A stretch of 64,000 nucleotides of DNA, taken from positions 948,492 to 1,012,491 of the forward strand of contig NZ_KN150731.1 in assembly GCF_000754805.1 (NCBI RefSeq), in the 5' to 3' direction. Positions 30,814 to 41,819 of the stretch are shown here, in pieces. The first letter of the stretch is position 1, and the number at the start of each line of letters is the position of its first letter. This stretch comes from Yersinia frederiksenii ATCC 33641. Its GTDB lineage: Bacteria; Pseudomonadota; Gammaproteobacteria; Enterobacterales; Enterobacteriaceae. Below the pieces are notes generated by a model, which made no database searches, was not told the origin of the DNA, and was given only the letters and a program-made list of their open reading frames with translations. A program made the position numbers and the translations under genes.

Positions 30814-32307
30814 TTAAGACTTCTGATATTTGCGGAAGCGTTCATTCAATTGGCGCAACTGGTCAATGCGGGCATCATAGCGAGCTTGCTCTAAACTCCC
30901 TAACTTCACTCGTGCACTGGCATCGCTAAGTAAACCAATGGCCTGCGTCAACTTGCCACTTAATGCCAGACTTTCCGCGCGAGCTGCCAGCTCTTGGTCG
31001 CGTAACCCCTGAGCTGCAGCAGCTTGCGCCAGTAGATCCCAACCATTAGGATCATTTGGGTTAGAGAACGTATAACGATTCAATAACTTAATAGCAGCAG
31101 CCGGTTGCCCACCCTGTACATACGCATTAGCCAGATTTAACTGCAATACCGGTTGTTCATCTTTTTGTGCGGCGATCGCTTTTTGCAACCGCTCGATAGC
31201 CTGTGCCGGTTTGTTTTGCCCCAAATCGATATCTGTCATCAAATCGAGGAACCAAATATTGCCCGGCTGTTGTGTTAACAGCGGTTGCAGCTGATTGCGG
31301 GCCTCATCATATTTTTTGGCTTGATACCACAAAATGGCCTGACCATATTTGGCAGCCAGTTGCTCACGCGTGGTGCCTTTACTTAAGGTCTCCAGCAAGT
31401 CTGGTGTTAGGCTGTTTTCAGTCGAACCATACATGCCCAAAATACGCACTTTGGCGAATAAATAGTCTTGCGAGGAGGCAATAGGATGCGGCTTCATCTG
31501 ATTGGCACGGTTACGCGCATCGGATAGGCGGCTGTCTGGTAAGGGGTGAGTCAGTAGCATTTCTGGCGGTTTGGACGCATATCGCGACTGATCTGCCAGT
31601 TTTTGCAGAAAGTTTGGCATAGCCTGTGGATCAAATCCTGAACGTTGCAGCACTTGAATACCAATGCGGTCAGCTTCCTGTTCATTGCTCTGGGTAAAGC
31701 TGATAATACCCTGCTGAGCACCAGCCAGGGTGCCGCTCAGGCCCGCCATACCCGCTTGCGGGCTGGCCATGGTCAGCAGGATTGAACCTAATACACCAAC
31801 CCACGTCAGTGGGGCCATTCGTTGCTGTTCCTCCATGGCTCGCGCCAAATGGCGTTGTGTCACATGGGATATTTCATGGGCTAACACTGATGCCAGTTCA
31901 CTTTCGTTATCGGTATAACGGAACAGGGCCGAGTGAAGCACCACATTGCCACCAAAGAAAGCAAAGGCGTTAATTTGATCATTATTGACTAAGTAGAAGT
32001 GAAATGGTGTGCGCACAGAGTAGGCGTTGGCAACTAAACGGTTACCTAATGTATTGATATATTGTGTTAATAATGGGTCATAAATCAATGGTGTACTGGC
32101 GCGCATTTGGCGGACATAAAAATCCCCCATAGCCTTTTCTTGATCAATACTCAAGGTTGCACCCGCTGAAGTGCCGATGTCGGGTAGCAAATCTTGCGTC
32201 TGTGTTGCCGCTTGAGCAGATATTGATCCGGTGAGCAGTAAACTACTCATTAGCGTGGCGATCACTGTCTTGCTTAACCGACTTGTTTTACATAACCAAT
32301 ATGTCAT
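30814..32307 (-). CDS. bepA: Periplasmic metalloprotease/chaperone BepA
   Basis: 497 residues from the ATG at 32307. A signal peptide ([19 protein letters not shown], cleavage near residue 33) is followed by an M48 protease domain with [10 protein letters not shown] near 143 and the third ligand in [11 protein letters not shown]-terminal TPR domain (repeats such as [22 protein letters not shown]) follows. BepA helps LptD assembly and degrades stalled outer-membrane proteins with the BAM complex. A sigma-E-like promoter at 32340-32366 would start transcription about 26 bases upstream of this ATG, which argues against the longer frame reaching 32400. Confidence 0.94.
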   Translation of the reverse strand: MTYWLCKTSRLSKTVIATLMSSLLLTGSISAQAATQTQDLLPDIGTSAGATLSIDQEKAMGDFYVRQMRASTPLIYDPLLTQYINTLGNRLVANAYSVRTPFHFYLVNNDQINAFAFFGGNVVLHSALFRYTDNESELASVLAHEISHVTQRHLARAMEEQQRMAPLTWVGVLGSILLTMASPQAGMAGLSGTLAGAQQGIISFTQSNEQEADRIGIQVLQRSGFDPQAMPNFLQKLADQSRYASKPPEMLLTHPLPDSRLSDARNRANQMKPHPIASSQDYLFAKVRILGMYGSTENSLTPDLLETLSKGTTREQLAAKYGQAILWYQAKKYDEARNQLQPLLTQQPGNIWFLDLMTDIDLGQNKPAQAIERLQKAIAAQKDEQPVLQLNLANAYVQGGQPAAAIKLLNRYTFSNPNDPNGWDLLAQAAAAQGLRDQELAARAESLALSGKLTQAIGLLSDASARVKLGSLEQARYDARIDQLRQLNERFRKYQKS

Positions 32308-32339
32308 AAACGAGGTGGCCCCTACTAATGTAATGACAA

Positions 32340-32366
32340 TTAGACTCCGAGATGTGTAAGAGTTCT
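32340..32366 (-). promoter_or_regulatory. Candidate sigma-E promoter of bepA
   Basis: Read on the minus strand: AGAACTC (5 of 7 to GGAACTT), 15 bases, then TCTAA. The spacing suits sigma-E. bepA is a sigma-E regulon member in E. coli. Confidence 0.5.
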
Positions 32367-32610
32367 TCTTCCTTGCTCTGCTCTCCAGTACAATCATCAC
32401 GAAAGCGAGTTAGATCACAAAAATAGTCTTAAATAGGTCAAAAGGTTAAGCTCTTCATCCGTTGCTGAAACTAGCAACTATCTTAGTCAGCCTATCGTTA
32501 TAAAGGAATAGTTATATAAAGGAATGGAGTCTAAGGCAATGACGATAACATAACGACTGACGCGTAAAACTGGCCTTCGGGTTAAGCCTCTGTTTTCCGG
32601 GGCGGTTAAA

Positions 32611-32635
32611 GGAACTTACCCATTGTGTAAGTTCC
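32611..32635. repeat. Perfect 9-bp inverted repeat in the perM leader
   Basis: GGAACTTAC-7 nt-GTAAGTTCC. It ends 9 bases before the perM Shine-Dalgarno (AAGGAG, 32647-32652). It could be an RNA hairpin or operator. The remaining 32367-32610 holds no recognisable gene or element. Confidence 0.6.
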
Positions 32636-32661
32636 TCATGGTACTTAAGGAGCAATTTCGG

Positions 32662-33726
32662 ATGCTAGAGCTGTTGTTACAGTGGTATCGTCGGCGTTTT
32701 GCTGACCCGCAGGTTATCGCATTACTGGTTATTTTGTTGGTCGGGTTCTGCATTCTCTACTTCTTTAGCGGTATTTTAGCCCCTCTGTTGGCGGCTATTG
32801 TATTGGCATATCTGTTGGAGTGGCCTACCGCTCGCTTACAACGTGTTGGCTGTTCACGCCCATGGGCGGCGAGCATCGTATTGGTGGTATTTGCCAGTAT
32901 CATGCTGCTGGCGGTGTTTGTTGTGGCTCCTACAGTGTGGCAACAAGGTAATAATCTGATATCAGATATGCCTAAGATGCTCAATAAATTCAATGCGTTT
33001 GCTCAGACATTACCTGCACGTTACCCTGCATTGGTGGATGCCGGTATTGTCGATATGATGGCAGAAAATCTGCGTAGCAAGCTGTCCGGTATGGGAGAGT
33101 CAGTGGTTAAAATCTCTCTGGCTTCATTGATCGGCTTACTGACTTTGGCAATCTATTTGATTTTAGTGCCATTGATGCTGTTTTTCCTGCTCAAAGATAA
33201 AGAGCAGATGCTGAATGCGGTGCGCCGTATTCTGCCGCGAAATCGTGGTTTGGCCGGGCAGGTGTGGCTGGAAATGAACCAGCAGATTACCAATTATATT
33301 CGTGGAAAAGTGCTGGAAATGGTGGTGGTCGGCATTGCCACGTATTTAGTGTTTTTCGTGATGGGCATGAATTATGCGCTATTACTGGCTGTATTAGTCG
33401 GTTTTTCTGTCTTGATTCCTTACATTGGCGCGGTAATAGTCACTATCCCTGTGGTGCTGGTGGCGCTATTCCAATGGGGGGTTGGTGCCGATTTCTGGAC
33501 TCTTTTTGTCGCCTATCTGGTCGTACAAGGGCTGGACGGCAACTTGCTGGTGCCAGTACTGTTCTCTGAAGCCGTAAACCTGCATCCGCTGGTGATTATT
33601 CTGTCAGTGATCATTTTTGGCGGCATGTGGGGGTTCTGGGGGGTGTTCTTTGCCATTCCATTGGCCACATTGGTTAAAGCGGTTATTCATGCGTGGCCGG
33701 AGGAGTTTATCCCCGACGTAGATTAA
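32662..33726 (+). CDS. perM: AI-2E family transporter PerM
   Basis: 354 residues from ATG 32662 (MLELLLQWYRRRFADPQVI) with AAGGAG ten bases before. An in-frame ATG 39 bp upstream lacks a good RBS and family support. About 7-8 membrane helices, with the conserved cytosolic segment FFLLKDKEQMLNAVRRILPRN and the C-terminal PYIGAVIVTIPVVLVALFQWG and DGNLLVPVLFSEAVNLHPLV. It is a putative permease of the AI-2E/UPF0118 family with no firmly known substrate. It is divergent from bepA and ends at a bidirectional terminator shared with bcp. Confidence 0.93.
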   Translation: MLELLLQWYRRRFADPQVIALLVILLVGFCILYFFSGILAPLLAAIVLAYLLEWPTARLQRVGCSRPWAASIVLVVFASIMLLAVFVVAPTVWQQGNNLISDMPKMLNKFNAFAQTLPARYPALVDAGIVDMMAENLRSKLSGMGESVVKISLASLIGLLTLAIYLILVPLMLFFLLKDKEQMLNAVRRILPRNRGLAGQVWLEMNQQITNYIRGKVLEMVVVGIATYLVFFVMGMNYALLLAVLVGFSVLIPYIGAVIVTIPVVLVALFQWGVGADFWTLFVAYLVVQGLDGNLLVPVLFSEAVNLHPLVIILSVIIFGGMWGFWGVFFAIPLATLVKAVIHAWPEEFIPDVD

Positions 33727-33775
33727 CTATCCCTTGCGCCCTTGCTGCAAAAGCAATGGTTTTGGGGATGTATTG

Positions 33776-33837
33776 TAACCTTGCTGCAACTGCGGTGTTA
33801 GCCGCACTCAGTTACTCGAATTAATGAGTTTAGCCCA
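33776..33837. repeat. ERIC remnant between perM and bcp
   Basis: It retains the left arm (AACTGCGGTGTTAGCCGCACTCAG) and part of the core (TACTCGAATTAATGAGTTTAGCCC). Both outer ends are lost. Confidence 0.6.
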
Positions 33838-33867
33838 TAAAAAAGAGCGCTTAAGCGCTCTTTTTTT
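33838..33867. terminator. Bidirectional terminator perM/bcp
   Basis: AGAGCGC-TTAA-GCGCTCT flanked by an A-run on the left and seven T on the right. It serves both converging genes. Confidence 0.92.
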
Positions 33868-33899
33868 GCAATGGTGGATAATGGCGAGTGCAGCATGAC

Positions 33900-34370
33900 T
33901 TAGGCACTTTGGCGCAAATAATCCATGACGATATCGTGGTGGTTAGTGGTTTTAAAATTATCAAACACATGCTCCACCTTACCATTGGCATCAATTAAGA
34001 AGCTGATACGATGGATTCCGTCGTAGGTTTTACCCATAAAACTTTTCTCACCCCAGACGCCAAATTGCTCTGAAACCTGGTGATCTTCGTCAGACAGTAG
34101 AGTGAAATTCAGTAATTCTTTTTCGGCGAAGCGCGACAGTTTTTCCGGTTTATCGGTGCTAATACCCAGCACTTCGACGCCGACTTTCTTCAGTTCATCC
34201 ATGTTGTCGCGCAGACCGCAGGCCTGAACAGTACAGCCAGGGGTCATGGCTTTAGGATAAAAATAGACTAAGACACGTTGTCCCTGGAAGTCGGCCAAAC
34301 TAATTTGCTCGCCATCTTGGTCGGGCAAACTAAACTTCGGCGCAATATCACCGGCTTTCAATGGGCTCAT
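33900..34370 (-). CDS. bcp: Thioredoxin-dependent thiol peroxidase Bcp
   Basis: 156 residues, a PrxQ-type peroxiredoxin. The peroxidatic Cys46 is in MTPGCTVQACGLRD and the resolving Cys51 follows in the same helix, the typical CxxxxC arrangement. It reduces hydrogen peroxide and organic hydroperoxides with thioredoxin. The start is two bases after the gcvR stop, so it is the second gene of gcvR-bcp. Confidence 0.97.
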   Translation of the reverse strand: MSPLKAGDIAPKFSLPDQDGEQISLADFQGQRVLVYFYPKAMTPGCTVQACGLRDNMDELKKVGVEVLGISTDKPEKLSRFAEKELLNFTLLSDEDHQVSEQFGVWGEKSFMGKTYDGIHRISFLIDANGKVEHVFDNFKTTNHHDIVMDYLRQSA

Positions 34371-34372
34371 TA

Positions 34373-34960
34373 CTAACTCTCCATTCGTGAGTCATGCTGT
34401 GGATAGTTCACAACGCTAATACTGCCTTGTGCGTTGAGTTCTGTACATAGCTGATAAAAGGCTTGTTCGATTAATGAACTGTTTTGGCTGGCAGGGCTGT
34501 GTGCACTGATCTGGATATGCAAACGAGGAGGAATGTTTCCTACCGCCGGTTGAGTCTTGGAAACCAACTCCGCGATATTCATATTGTGGCAATGGAATAG
34601 ATTGGTAAACCGTTCAATAATATGAGGGGAGTCATTGACTTCAACTTTTACCCAGACTGTGGCAGGCATCGCTTTCTGATTTTGGGCATTGGTCCGCTTC
34701 ATGACAATCAGCAAATCAAGCTCTGCACCTTTTTGTGGCAAGGTTGATTCCAGCAGGGTAATAGCGTTCCAACTGCCGGAAAGCAGCATAATAAATGTGA
34801 ACTCCTCACCAAACATGGCCAGCCGGCTATCTTCAATATTACAACCGCAGCTACTGACGTGGCGGGTGATGGTATTCACGATTCCAGGGCGGTCAGCACC
34901 GAGTGCGGTAATGACCAGATAATGTTCATCAAGCTGCGGCAAAATCGCTCTTCCTGTCAT
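34373..34960 (-). CDS. gcvR: Glycine cleavage system transcriptional repressor GcvR
   Basis: 195 residues from the ATG at 34960 (MTGRAILPQLDEHYLVITALGADRPGIVN), preceded by AAAGAGC. The longer frame up to 35089 would overlap the dapA leader and has no family match. It contains two ACT domains (first VITALGADRPGIVNTITRHVSS, second VEVNDSPHIIERFTNLFHCHNMNIAELVSKTQ). GcvR binds glycine and antagonises the activator GcvA by protein contact rather than DNA binding. It is divergent from dapA. Confidence 0.95.
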   Translation of the reverse strand: MTGRAILPQLDEHYLVITALGADRPGIVNTITRHVSSCGCNIEDSRLAMFGEEFTFIMLLSGSWNAITLLESTLPQKGAELDLLIVMKRTNAQNQKAMPATVWVKVEVNDSPHIIERFTNLFHCHNMNIAELVSKTQPAVGNIPPRLHIQISAHSPASQNSSLIEQAFYQLCTELNAQGSISVVNYPQHDSRMES

Positions 34961-35106
34961 GCTCTTTGGGGTTACCATGGTAAACATAAAAAAAACCTGC
35001 TGCCAAGCGCTTACAACACAGTTGTTTGCTTGCTTTTGGATAGAGGTCAAAAGTACCATGAGGAACTTGTTTAAGTAGGGGGTGGGCAATGTTTACGGGA
35101 AGTTCG

Positions 35107-35988
35107 ATGTTTACAGGAAGCATAGTTGCGCTGGTAACGCCGATGGACGACAAAGGTGCTGTCGATCGTGCGAGTCTTAAGAAACTTATCGATTATCATG
35201 TAGCCAGTAAAACTGCGGCGATTGTCTCCGTGGGCACGACGGGTGAATCTGCAACGCTGAATCATGACGAACACGTTGATGTGGTCATGCAGACGCTCGA
35301 ACTGGCCGATGGCCGCATCCCGGTGATTGCCGGAACCGGCGCTAATGCCACCTCCGAAGCAATTTCATTGACACAACGGTTTAATAATACCGGTGTGGTG
35401 GGTTGCCTGACTGTGACGCCATATTATAACCGTCCGATGCAGGAAGGGCTATATCAACACTTTAAAGCTATCGCTGAAAGTACCGATTTGCCACAAATTC
35501 TCTATAATGTGCCATCGCGTACCGGTTGCGATATGTTACCGCCGACTATTGCCCGCTTAGCCAAGATTAAAAATATTGTTGCTGTTAAAGAGGCAACAGG
35601 GAACTTAAGTCGTGTAAGTCAGATCCAAGTGCTGGTTGATGATGAAGATTTCATCCTGCTCAGTGGTGACGATGCGAGCGGACTAGACTTTATGCAACTG
35701 GGCGGCAAAGGTGTTATTTCGGTGACAGCAAATATTGCTGCGCGCGAAATGGCTGAACTTTGTGCATTGGCTGCACAAGGTAACTTTGCAGAAGCACGCC
35801 GTTTGAATCAGCGCTTGATGCCGTTGCATCAGCATTTATTTGTAGAAGCAAACCCAATTCCGGTGAAATGGGCCGCGAAGAGACTGGGATTAATGGCAAA
35901 TGATACCTTGCGTTTGCCTATGACCCCGTTGACCTCTCCGGCTAAACGGATTGTGGAAGACGCGCTGAAAAGCGCAGGTTTGCTGTAA
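35107..35988 (+). CDS. dapA: 4-hydroxy-tetrahydrodipicolinate synthase
   Basis: 293 residues from ATG 35107 ([17 protein letters not shown]), close to the 292-residue E. coli enzyme. It has [17 protein letters not shown], the catalytic Tyr in [16 protein letters not shown] and the Schiff-base Lys in VAVKEATGN. It condenses pyruvate and aspartate semialdehyde for lysine and DAP. An 18-bp duplication places a second ATG at 35089 ([11 protein letters not shown]), each with its own G-rich RBS, so the true start is ambiguous. bamC follows after 16 bp. dapE and bamC elsewhere in the window tie this to cell-wall and envelope work. Confidence 0.96.
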   Translation: MFTGSIVALVTPMDDKGAVDRASLKKLIDYHVASKTAAIVSVGTTGESATLNHDEHVDVVMQTLELADGRIPVIAGTGANATSEAISLTQRFNNTGVVGCLTVTPYYNRPMQEGLYQHFKAIAESTDLPQILYNVPSRTGCDMLPPTIARLAKIKNIVAVKEATGNLSRVSQIQVLVDDEDFILLSGDDASGLDFMQLGGKGVISVTANIAAREMAELCALAAQGNFAEARRLNQRLMPLHQHLFVEANPIPVKWAAKRLGLMANDTLRLPMTPLTSPAKRIVEDALKSAGLL

Positions 35989-36004
35989 CTCTTAGGGAAA
36001 TTTG

Positions 36005-37063
36005 ATGGCAATATCATTGCAAAAGTCGACGGTGGTAACGGTTGTGGGTGTTTCGCTGGCAATACTGCTGGCAGGCTGTACCACAGACCAACGCTACAAA
36101 CGCCAGGTTGGCGGTGACGAGTCTTATCTTGAAGCTTCGGGGCTAAGGTCGCTGAACTCACCGGCCGGGATGATCCTGCCTGTGCAAAATGGTGAGTATG
36201 ATGTCCGCTCTGTCAATTCTCAAGGCGCTGTGGGTAAACAGTTGGACATCCGTCCTCCGGTACAGCCACTGGCATTGCTAAGCGGGTCTCGTGCTGAAAA
36301 TGCTAGCGATACCAGCAAGCTATTGTTAGAAAATAGCCCACAAAATCGTAATCTATGGGCGCAGGTTACCCACGTTCTGCAAGATAAAAACTGGACGATA
36401 GCTAGCCGTCAGGATGCTAACCAAACACTGACAACTGACTGGATCAAATGGAATCGCGCAGATGAAGACGTTCAGTTTGAAGGCCGTTATCAGATAAGTG
36501 TGCAGGAACAAGGTTATCAGTTGGCGTTAGTGGTGAAATCCCTTGCTTTACAGCAAGGTGGCAACCCAGTTACCGGCTATACCGAAATCCAGCGCTACAA
36601 TGGTGCCATGCTGAATGCCATCGTAGAAGGCTTGGATAAGGTTCGTTCTGATAGCGAAAGCAGTCAGGCATCTCGTCGCGTCGGTCCTTTGGATGTCCAA
36701 AGTGGTAGCGATGATACTGGCTTGCCGCAATTAGTGGTCCGCGCACCTTATGCTGTGCTGTGGGAGCGCCTACCAGCCGCACTTGAAAAAGTGGGCATGA
36801 AGGTAACGGATCGTAGCCGTCCGCTGGGCACGATTAACGTTACCGTTAAATCTATGAGCAGCAGTAGCTGGGACGCGTTGGGGGCTAAAGACCCTGAATT
36901 GCCAGAAGGTGATTATAAGTTGCAAGTCGGTGACCTTGATAACCGCAGTAGCTTACAGTTCATTGGCCCTAAAGGGCAGACACTAACCCAGTCGCAGAAT
37001 GATGCACTGGTCGCCGTGTTCCAGGCAGCGCTTAGCCAGACGAGTGCTACAACTACCAAATAA
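36005..37063 (+). CDS. bamC: Outer-membrane assembly lipoprotein BamC
   Basis: 352 residues from ATG 36005; a TTG immediately before it is not needed. A lipoprotein signal with lipobox LLAGC places the lipidated Cys at 25. The unstructured BamD-binding segment ([19 protein letters not shown]) is followed by two helix-grip domains ([18 protein letters not shown] and [21 protein letters not shown]). It is a subunit of the BAM complex. It is co-transcribed with dapA and ended by a terminator. Confidence 0.96.
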   Translation: MAISLQKSTVVTVVGVSLAILLAGCTTDQRYKRQVGGDESYLEASGLRSLNSPAGMILPVQNGEYDVRSVNSQGAVGKQLDIRPPVQPLALLSGSRAENASDTSKLLLENSPQNRNLWAQVTHVLQDKNWTIASRQDANQTLTTDWIKWNRADEDVQFEGRYQISVQEQGYQLALVVKSLALQQGGNPVTGYTEIQRYNGAMLNAIVEGLDKVRSDSESSQASRRVGPLDVQSGSDDTGLPQLVVRAPYAVLWERLPAALEKVGMKVTDRSRPLGTINVTVKSMSSSSWDALGAKDPELPEGDYKLQVGDLDNRSSLQFIGPKGQTLTQSQNDALVAVFQAALSQTSATTTK

Positions 37064-37067
37064 AACC

Positions 37068-37092
37068 AAAGGGGCTGCGGCCCCTTTATTTA
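37068..37092 (+). terminator. Terminator of dapA-bamC
   Basis: AAAGGGGC-4 nt-GCCCCTTT followed by ATTTATT. Confidence 0.85.
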
Positions 37093-37123
37093 TTGAACAT
37101 TGTCATATCACTGGAGTAATAAG

Positions 37124-37837
37124 ATGCAAAAGCTAGCTGAGTTGTATCGTGGCAAGGCGAAGACCGTCTATACCACCGAAAATCCTGACCTATTGGTATT
37201 GGAGTTCCGTAACGATACGTCAGCACTGGATGGTCAGCGCATTGAGCAGTTCGATCGTAAAGGCATGGTAAACAACAAATTTAACCATTTCATTATGGCT
37301 AAATTGGAAGAAGCCGGTATTCCTACCCAAATGGAACGTTTGCTGTCAGATACCGAAGTGCTGGTAAAAAAACTGGAAATGATCCCGGTTGAATGTGTCA
37401 TCCGTAACCGTGCTGCGGGTTCGTTGGTCAAACGTCTGGGTATCGAAGAAGGTTTGCCGCTGAATCCACCGCTGTTTGATCTGTTTTTGAAAAATGACGC
37501 CATGCATGACCCAATGGTCAATGAGTCTTACTGCGAAACCTTTGGCTGGGCAACTGAAACACAATTAGCGCGGATGAAAGAACTGAGCTATTTGGCCAAT
37601 GACGTGCTGAGCAAACTCTTTGATGATGCCGGTTTAATCTTGGTGGACTTCAAGTTGGAATTCGGCCTGTTTAACGGTGAAGTGGTCTTGGGTGATGAGT
37701 TCTCACCTGATGGCAGCCGTTTGTGGGATAAGAAAACCTTAAACAAGATGGACAAAGACCGTTACCGTCAAAGTTTAGGTGGTTTGATTGAAGCTTACGA
37801 AGAAGTTGCACACCGTATTGGCGTAAAATTAGACTAG
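37124..37837 (+). CDS. purC: Phosphoribosylaminoimidazole-succinocarboxamide synthase
   Basis: 237 residues from ATG 37124 with GGAG upstream, the same length as E. coli PurC. It contains [29 protein letters not shown] and [32 protein letters not shown]. It ligates aspartate to CAIR in purine synthesis. The frame can be extended upstream to 37100 but without an RBS. No PurR box is visible in the 60-bp gap after bamC. Confidence 0.97.
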   Translation: MQKLAELYRGKAKTVYTTENPDLLVLEFRNDTSALDGQRIEQFDRKGMVNNKFNHFIMAKLEEAGIPTQMERLLSDTEVLVKKLEMIPVECVIRNRAAGSLVKRLGIEEGLPLNPPLFDLFLKNDAMHDPMVNESYCETFGWATETQLARMKELSYLANDVLSKLFDDAGLILVDFKLEFGLFNGEVVLGDEFSPDGSRLWDKKTLNKMDKDRYRQSLGGLIEAYEEVAHRIGVKLD

Positions 37838-37878
37838 CCACGCAATCGATTACGTTTCATTGACGTCGCTGTTTTAGG

Positions 37879-37899
37879 GGAGGGACTCTCGGTCTCTCC
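37879..37899 (+). terminator. Possible terminator of purC
   Basis: GGAGGGAC-TCTCG-GTCTCTCC (one G-U pair) followed by TTATTCCTT, a weak T-tract. Confidence 0.45.
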
Positions 37900-38047
37900 T
37901 TATTCCTTACCTTCTTTTGTCATTCGTTTGCGACCTTGTGGATACATCTGAATCTCACCCTCGGTACCAATCATTTATTCTTTTAATGGTATTAGCTCCG
38001 GAGATTTCCTACGATAATGTGTAAGGAATATATCTGGGGGCATAGCT

Positions 38048-39465
<1,418 letters not shown>

Positions 39466-39475
39466 CGTGAGTGAT

Positions 39476-41515
39476 ATGGCGGCTGCCTGTCAGCCCATTG
39501 TTGCTTGCCAATCATTAATGGCGCAGCAGGGGATTCGGCGCTTATTGGTGCTCAGTGGTCATGCAGATTGGGCACGGCAGCAGGCGTTGGCGCTATGTGG
39601 GCCATTAGCCGGTGATTGGTTGTGGATTGGCGAGGATTTACCGGCAGATATTAATGGCATCCGCCCGGCTGCGGCAAAAACTTTGCTTGGACAGGAGTGG
39701 TTACATGCGGTGTTTGATGCTACTGATGGCTTGAATACTGAAGCTCTGGCCGTGCTGGCGGGGACATTGCGAGCGGGCAGTTGGTTGGTGCTGTTAGTGC
39801 CGGAATGGCACCGTTGGCCACATTTGCCTGATAACGATAGTTTGCGTTGGAGTGAACAAAGTGAGCCAATCGTAACGCCTAACTTTATTCAGCATGTACA
39901 ACGGCAAATCCTGGCTGACTCTGATGCTATTTTATGGCAACAAGGCCAGCCGCTCTCGCTGAGTGCCGGGCATCCCTATCCTGTCTGGCTGCCGCCTGAT
40001 GGCACCCCAACCACAGAGCAACAAGCGATTCTGCAGCGCCTGATGCAGGCACATGCGGGTGTTTGGGTGTTAACGGCAACTCGCGGTCGAGGGAAGTCGA
40101 CGCTCGCCGGGATGTTAGTGGCATCTTGGCCGGGCAACTGCTGGGTAACCGGGCCGGGCAAAGCCGCCACTCAGGTGCTGAGTCAGCGAGCAGGAGAGCG
40201 GGCGCGCTTTTGGGCACCAGATGCACTATTGGATTACTGCCAAAGACATGATGTCAGTAAGGTTGATTGGCTACTGATTGATGAGGCTGCAGCTATCCCG
40301 ACAGCGCTGTTATCTACACTCTTGGCCTACTTCCCACGGGCATTATTAACGACCACAGTGCAGGGATATGAGGGGACTGGGCGCGGCTTTTTATTGAAAT
40401 TTTGTGCCACGTTGAGCGATTGGCACCATTTAACCTTGTCCGACCCGATTCGCTGGGCCAGCCATGATCCGCTGGAGCGCATTGTGGATGATATTCTGCT
40501 GTTTAATGATGAATTGCCAGCAGCTCAATCCCTTGCTTTGCAGGTTGATATTACGCCCTGTGAGCAGCGCGATTGGCTGGATAATCCTGAATTACTGCGG
40601 CATTTCTATGGTTTACTTTCCAGCGCGCATTACCGCACCACTCCCCTTGATCTCCGGCGTTTGATGGATGCGCCGGGAATGCACTTCTCTGTGGCGAAAA
40701 CCGCAGATTCAGTGATTGGTGCTTTGTGGCTGGTGGATGAGGGCGGCCTGGATAGTACCTTAGCTCAGGAGATTTGGGCTGGCAGACGGCGGCCTAAAGG
40801 CAGCTTGGTGGCGCAATCATTGGCGGCTCACAGTGGTCAATGGCAAGCACCGACCTTACTGTCACGGCGTATTAGCCGGGTGGCAATTGCGCCATCATGG
40901 CGACGCCAAGGTATTGCCCGCCAGATGATTTCCGCCGAGTTGGCGCGAGCGCAGCAGGATCAACTTGATTTTCTTTCGGTCAGTTTTGGGTATACCGCCG
41001 AGCTAGCTGCTTTTTGGGATGCCTGTGGATTTCATCTGGTACGCATAGGCAGCCACCGAGAGGCCAGTAGCGGCTGTTATGCTGCCATGGCGATATTGCC
41101 CTTGAGTGGTGCTGGTCAGGCGCTCTATGACGCAGCGCGGCAGCAATTAATGCGCGATTGGTATTGGTTACAGCAATGGATTGATCTGGATACGCCATTG
41201 TCGTTGCCACAGTCAGAATCGGTTGATATCACTTTAAATGACGACGACTGGCGCGAGCTTGCCGGGTTTGCTTTTGCTTTCCGCCCATTAGAGGCCAGTT
41301 TACCCGCTTTGCAGCGGCTATTATTGCAGACAGAGTTGCCTCTCGCGGCATTGCGGCAATATTTGCAGCAGAGCATTGCGCCAGCCGAGATTGTTAACCA
41401 TTTGGGGATTTCAGGTCGCAAAGCACTGATGACTCAGTGGCGGCAAGAGGCCGCACAGGGAATGGCGGCTATTGATGCTATTAAGATGGAGTTAATGAGG
41501 GAGTTGTTTAGCTAG
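39476..41515 (+). CDS. tmcA: tRNA(Met) cytidine acetyltransferase TmcA
   Basis: 679 residues from ATG 39476. Longer frames to GTG 39467 or TTG 39452 would overlap the previous gene, and no clear Shine-Dalgarno settles the choice. The N-terminal domain is followed by a DExD/RNA-helicase-like ATPase with Walker A TRGRGKST near 204 and [15 protein letters not shown] domain ([22 protein letters not shown]) and a C-terminal tRNA-binding tail follow. It forms N4-acetylcytidine at the wobble position of elongator tRNA-Met, using ATP and acetyl-CoA. The whole protein is colinear with E. coli TmcA (671 residues). Confidence 0.95.
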   Translation: MAAACQPIVACQSLMAQQGIRRLLVLSGHADWARQQALALCGPLAGDWLWIGEDLPADINGIRPAAAKTLLGQEWLHAVFDATDGLNTEALAVLAGTLRAGSWLVLLVPEWHRWPHLPDNDSLRWSEQSEPIVTPNFIQHVQRQILADSDAILWQQGQPLSLSAGHPYPVWLPPDGTPTTEQQAILQRLMQAHAGVWVLTATRGRGKSTLAGMLVASWPGNCWVTGPGKAATQVLSQRAGERARFWAPDALLDYCQRHDVSKVDWLLIDEAAAIPTALLSTLLAYFPRALLTTTVQGYEGTGRGFLLKFCATLSDWHHLTLSDPIRWASHDPLERIVDDILLFNDELPAAQSLALQVDITPCEQRDWLDNPELLRHFYGLLSSAHYRTTPLDLRRLMDAPGMHFSVAKTADSVIGALWLVDEGGLDSTLAQEIWAGRRRPKGSLVAQSLAAHSGQWQAPTLLSRRISRVAIAPSWRRQGIARQMISAELARAQQDQLDFLSVSFGYTAELAAFWDACGFHLVRIGSHREASSGCYAAMAILPLSGAGQALYDAARQQLMRDWYWLQQWIDLDTPLSLPQSESVDITLNDDDWRELAGFAFAFRPLEASLPALQRLLLQTELPLAALRQYLQQSIAPAEIVNHLGISGRKALMTQWRQEAAQGMAAIDAIKMELMRELFS

Positions 41516-41537
41516 TTGTTTAGGTGATTCGGTTCGG

Positions 41538-41680
41538 TTGACATAAGATTGGCGGCAATCTTACCTCCGATGCTCCAACTGCCAAAGAGGTCACAAGCGC
41601 GTGACCCCTTTGGAATCCCCGCGCTTGCGCATGGATGCGAATCGCGCTGCTCGGTTGAGGTGGTGGAGAACAGGTGATCA
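41538..41680 (+). ncRNA. Possible C4-type antisense RNA (phage P1/P4 immunity-like)
   Basis: The segment is hairpin-rich. It has AAGATTG-GCGG-CAATCTT (41545-41562). It also has a 13-bp stem CCAAAGAGGTCAC-6 nt-GTGACCCCTTTGG with one G-U pair (41582-41613), and a GCGC-rich stem around 41621-41652. A TTGACA is at 41538. The wording ACCTCC, then CACAAGCGC, then CCCCTTTGG is what I recall of P1 c4/P4 cI RNAs, and a short Icd-like ORF follows. This recognition is from memory and needs an Rfam search. 41516-41853 otherwise contains no conserved gene. Confidence 0.35.
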
Positions 41681-41684
41681 CCGA

Positions 41685-41819
41685 ATGAATACCAACCGAA
41701 ACCATACTCAAACTCGGTCACCTGAATCAATATCCATCAAACCCAGCTCCCATACTCATGCACCCGCATCATCAATAATTCCCACCAATTCCATCAATAA
41801 AACCCAATATCCCTATTAA
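41685..41819 (+). CDS. Short ORF with Icd-like N-terminus (orphan, possibly truncated)
   Basis: 44 residues starting MNTNRNHTQTRSPES, with AGGTG eight bases before the ATG. The NHTQTR opening resembles phage 'host cell division inhibitor Icd-like' proteins, which usually run 80-100 residues or more. Here the frame ends early in Ser/Pro/Asn-rich sequence. The coding strand is extremely poor in G from about 41690 to 41816 (C-, A- and T-rich), unlike any flanking gene. It may be a decayed leader ORF rather than a functional protein. No other phage gene is nearby. Confidence 0.3.
   Translation: MNTNRNHTQTRSPESISIKPSSHTHAPASSIIPTNSINKTQYPY

Noticed and set aside
34961-35089. Extended N-terminus of gcvR
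   Set aside because: It would overlap the dapA leader and has no counterpart in the family. ATG 34960 gives a normal 195-residue protein.
37100-37123. Longer purC start (MSYHWSNK...)
   Set aside because: No RBS, and the family length of 237 residues fits ATG 37124 with GGAG before it.
39927-40226. 99-codon minus-strand frame inside tmcA
   Set aside because: Antisense shadow of a well-conserved gene.
41512-41730. 72-codon frame on the minus strand in the tmcA-ypfH gap
   Set aside because: It spans the proposed C4-like hairpins and has no RBS or recognised domain. A second overlapping frame of similar length exists, as expected from biased base composition.
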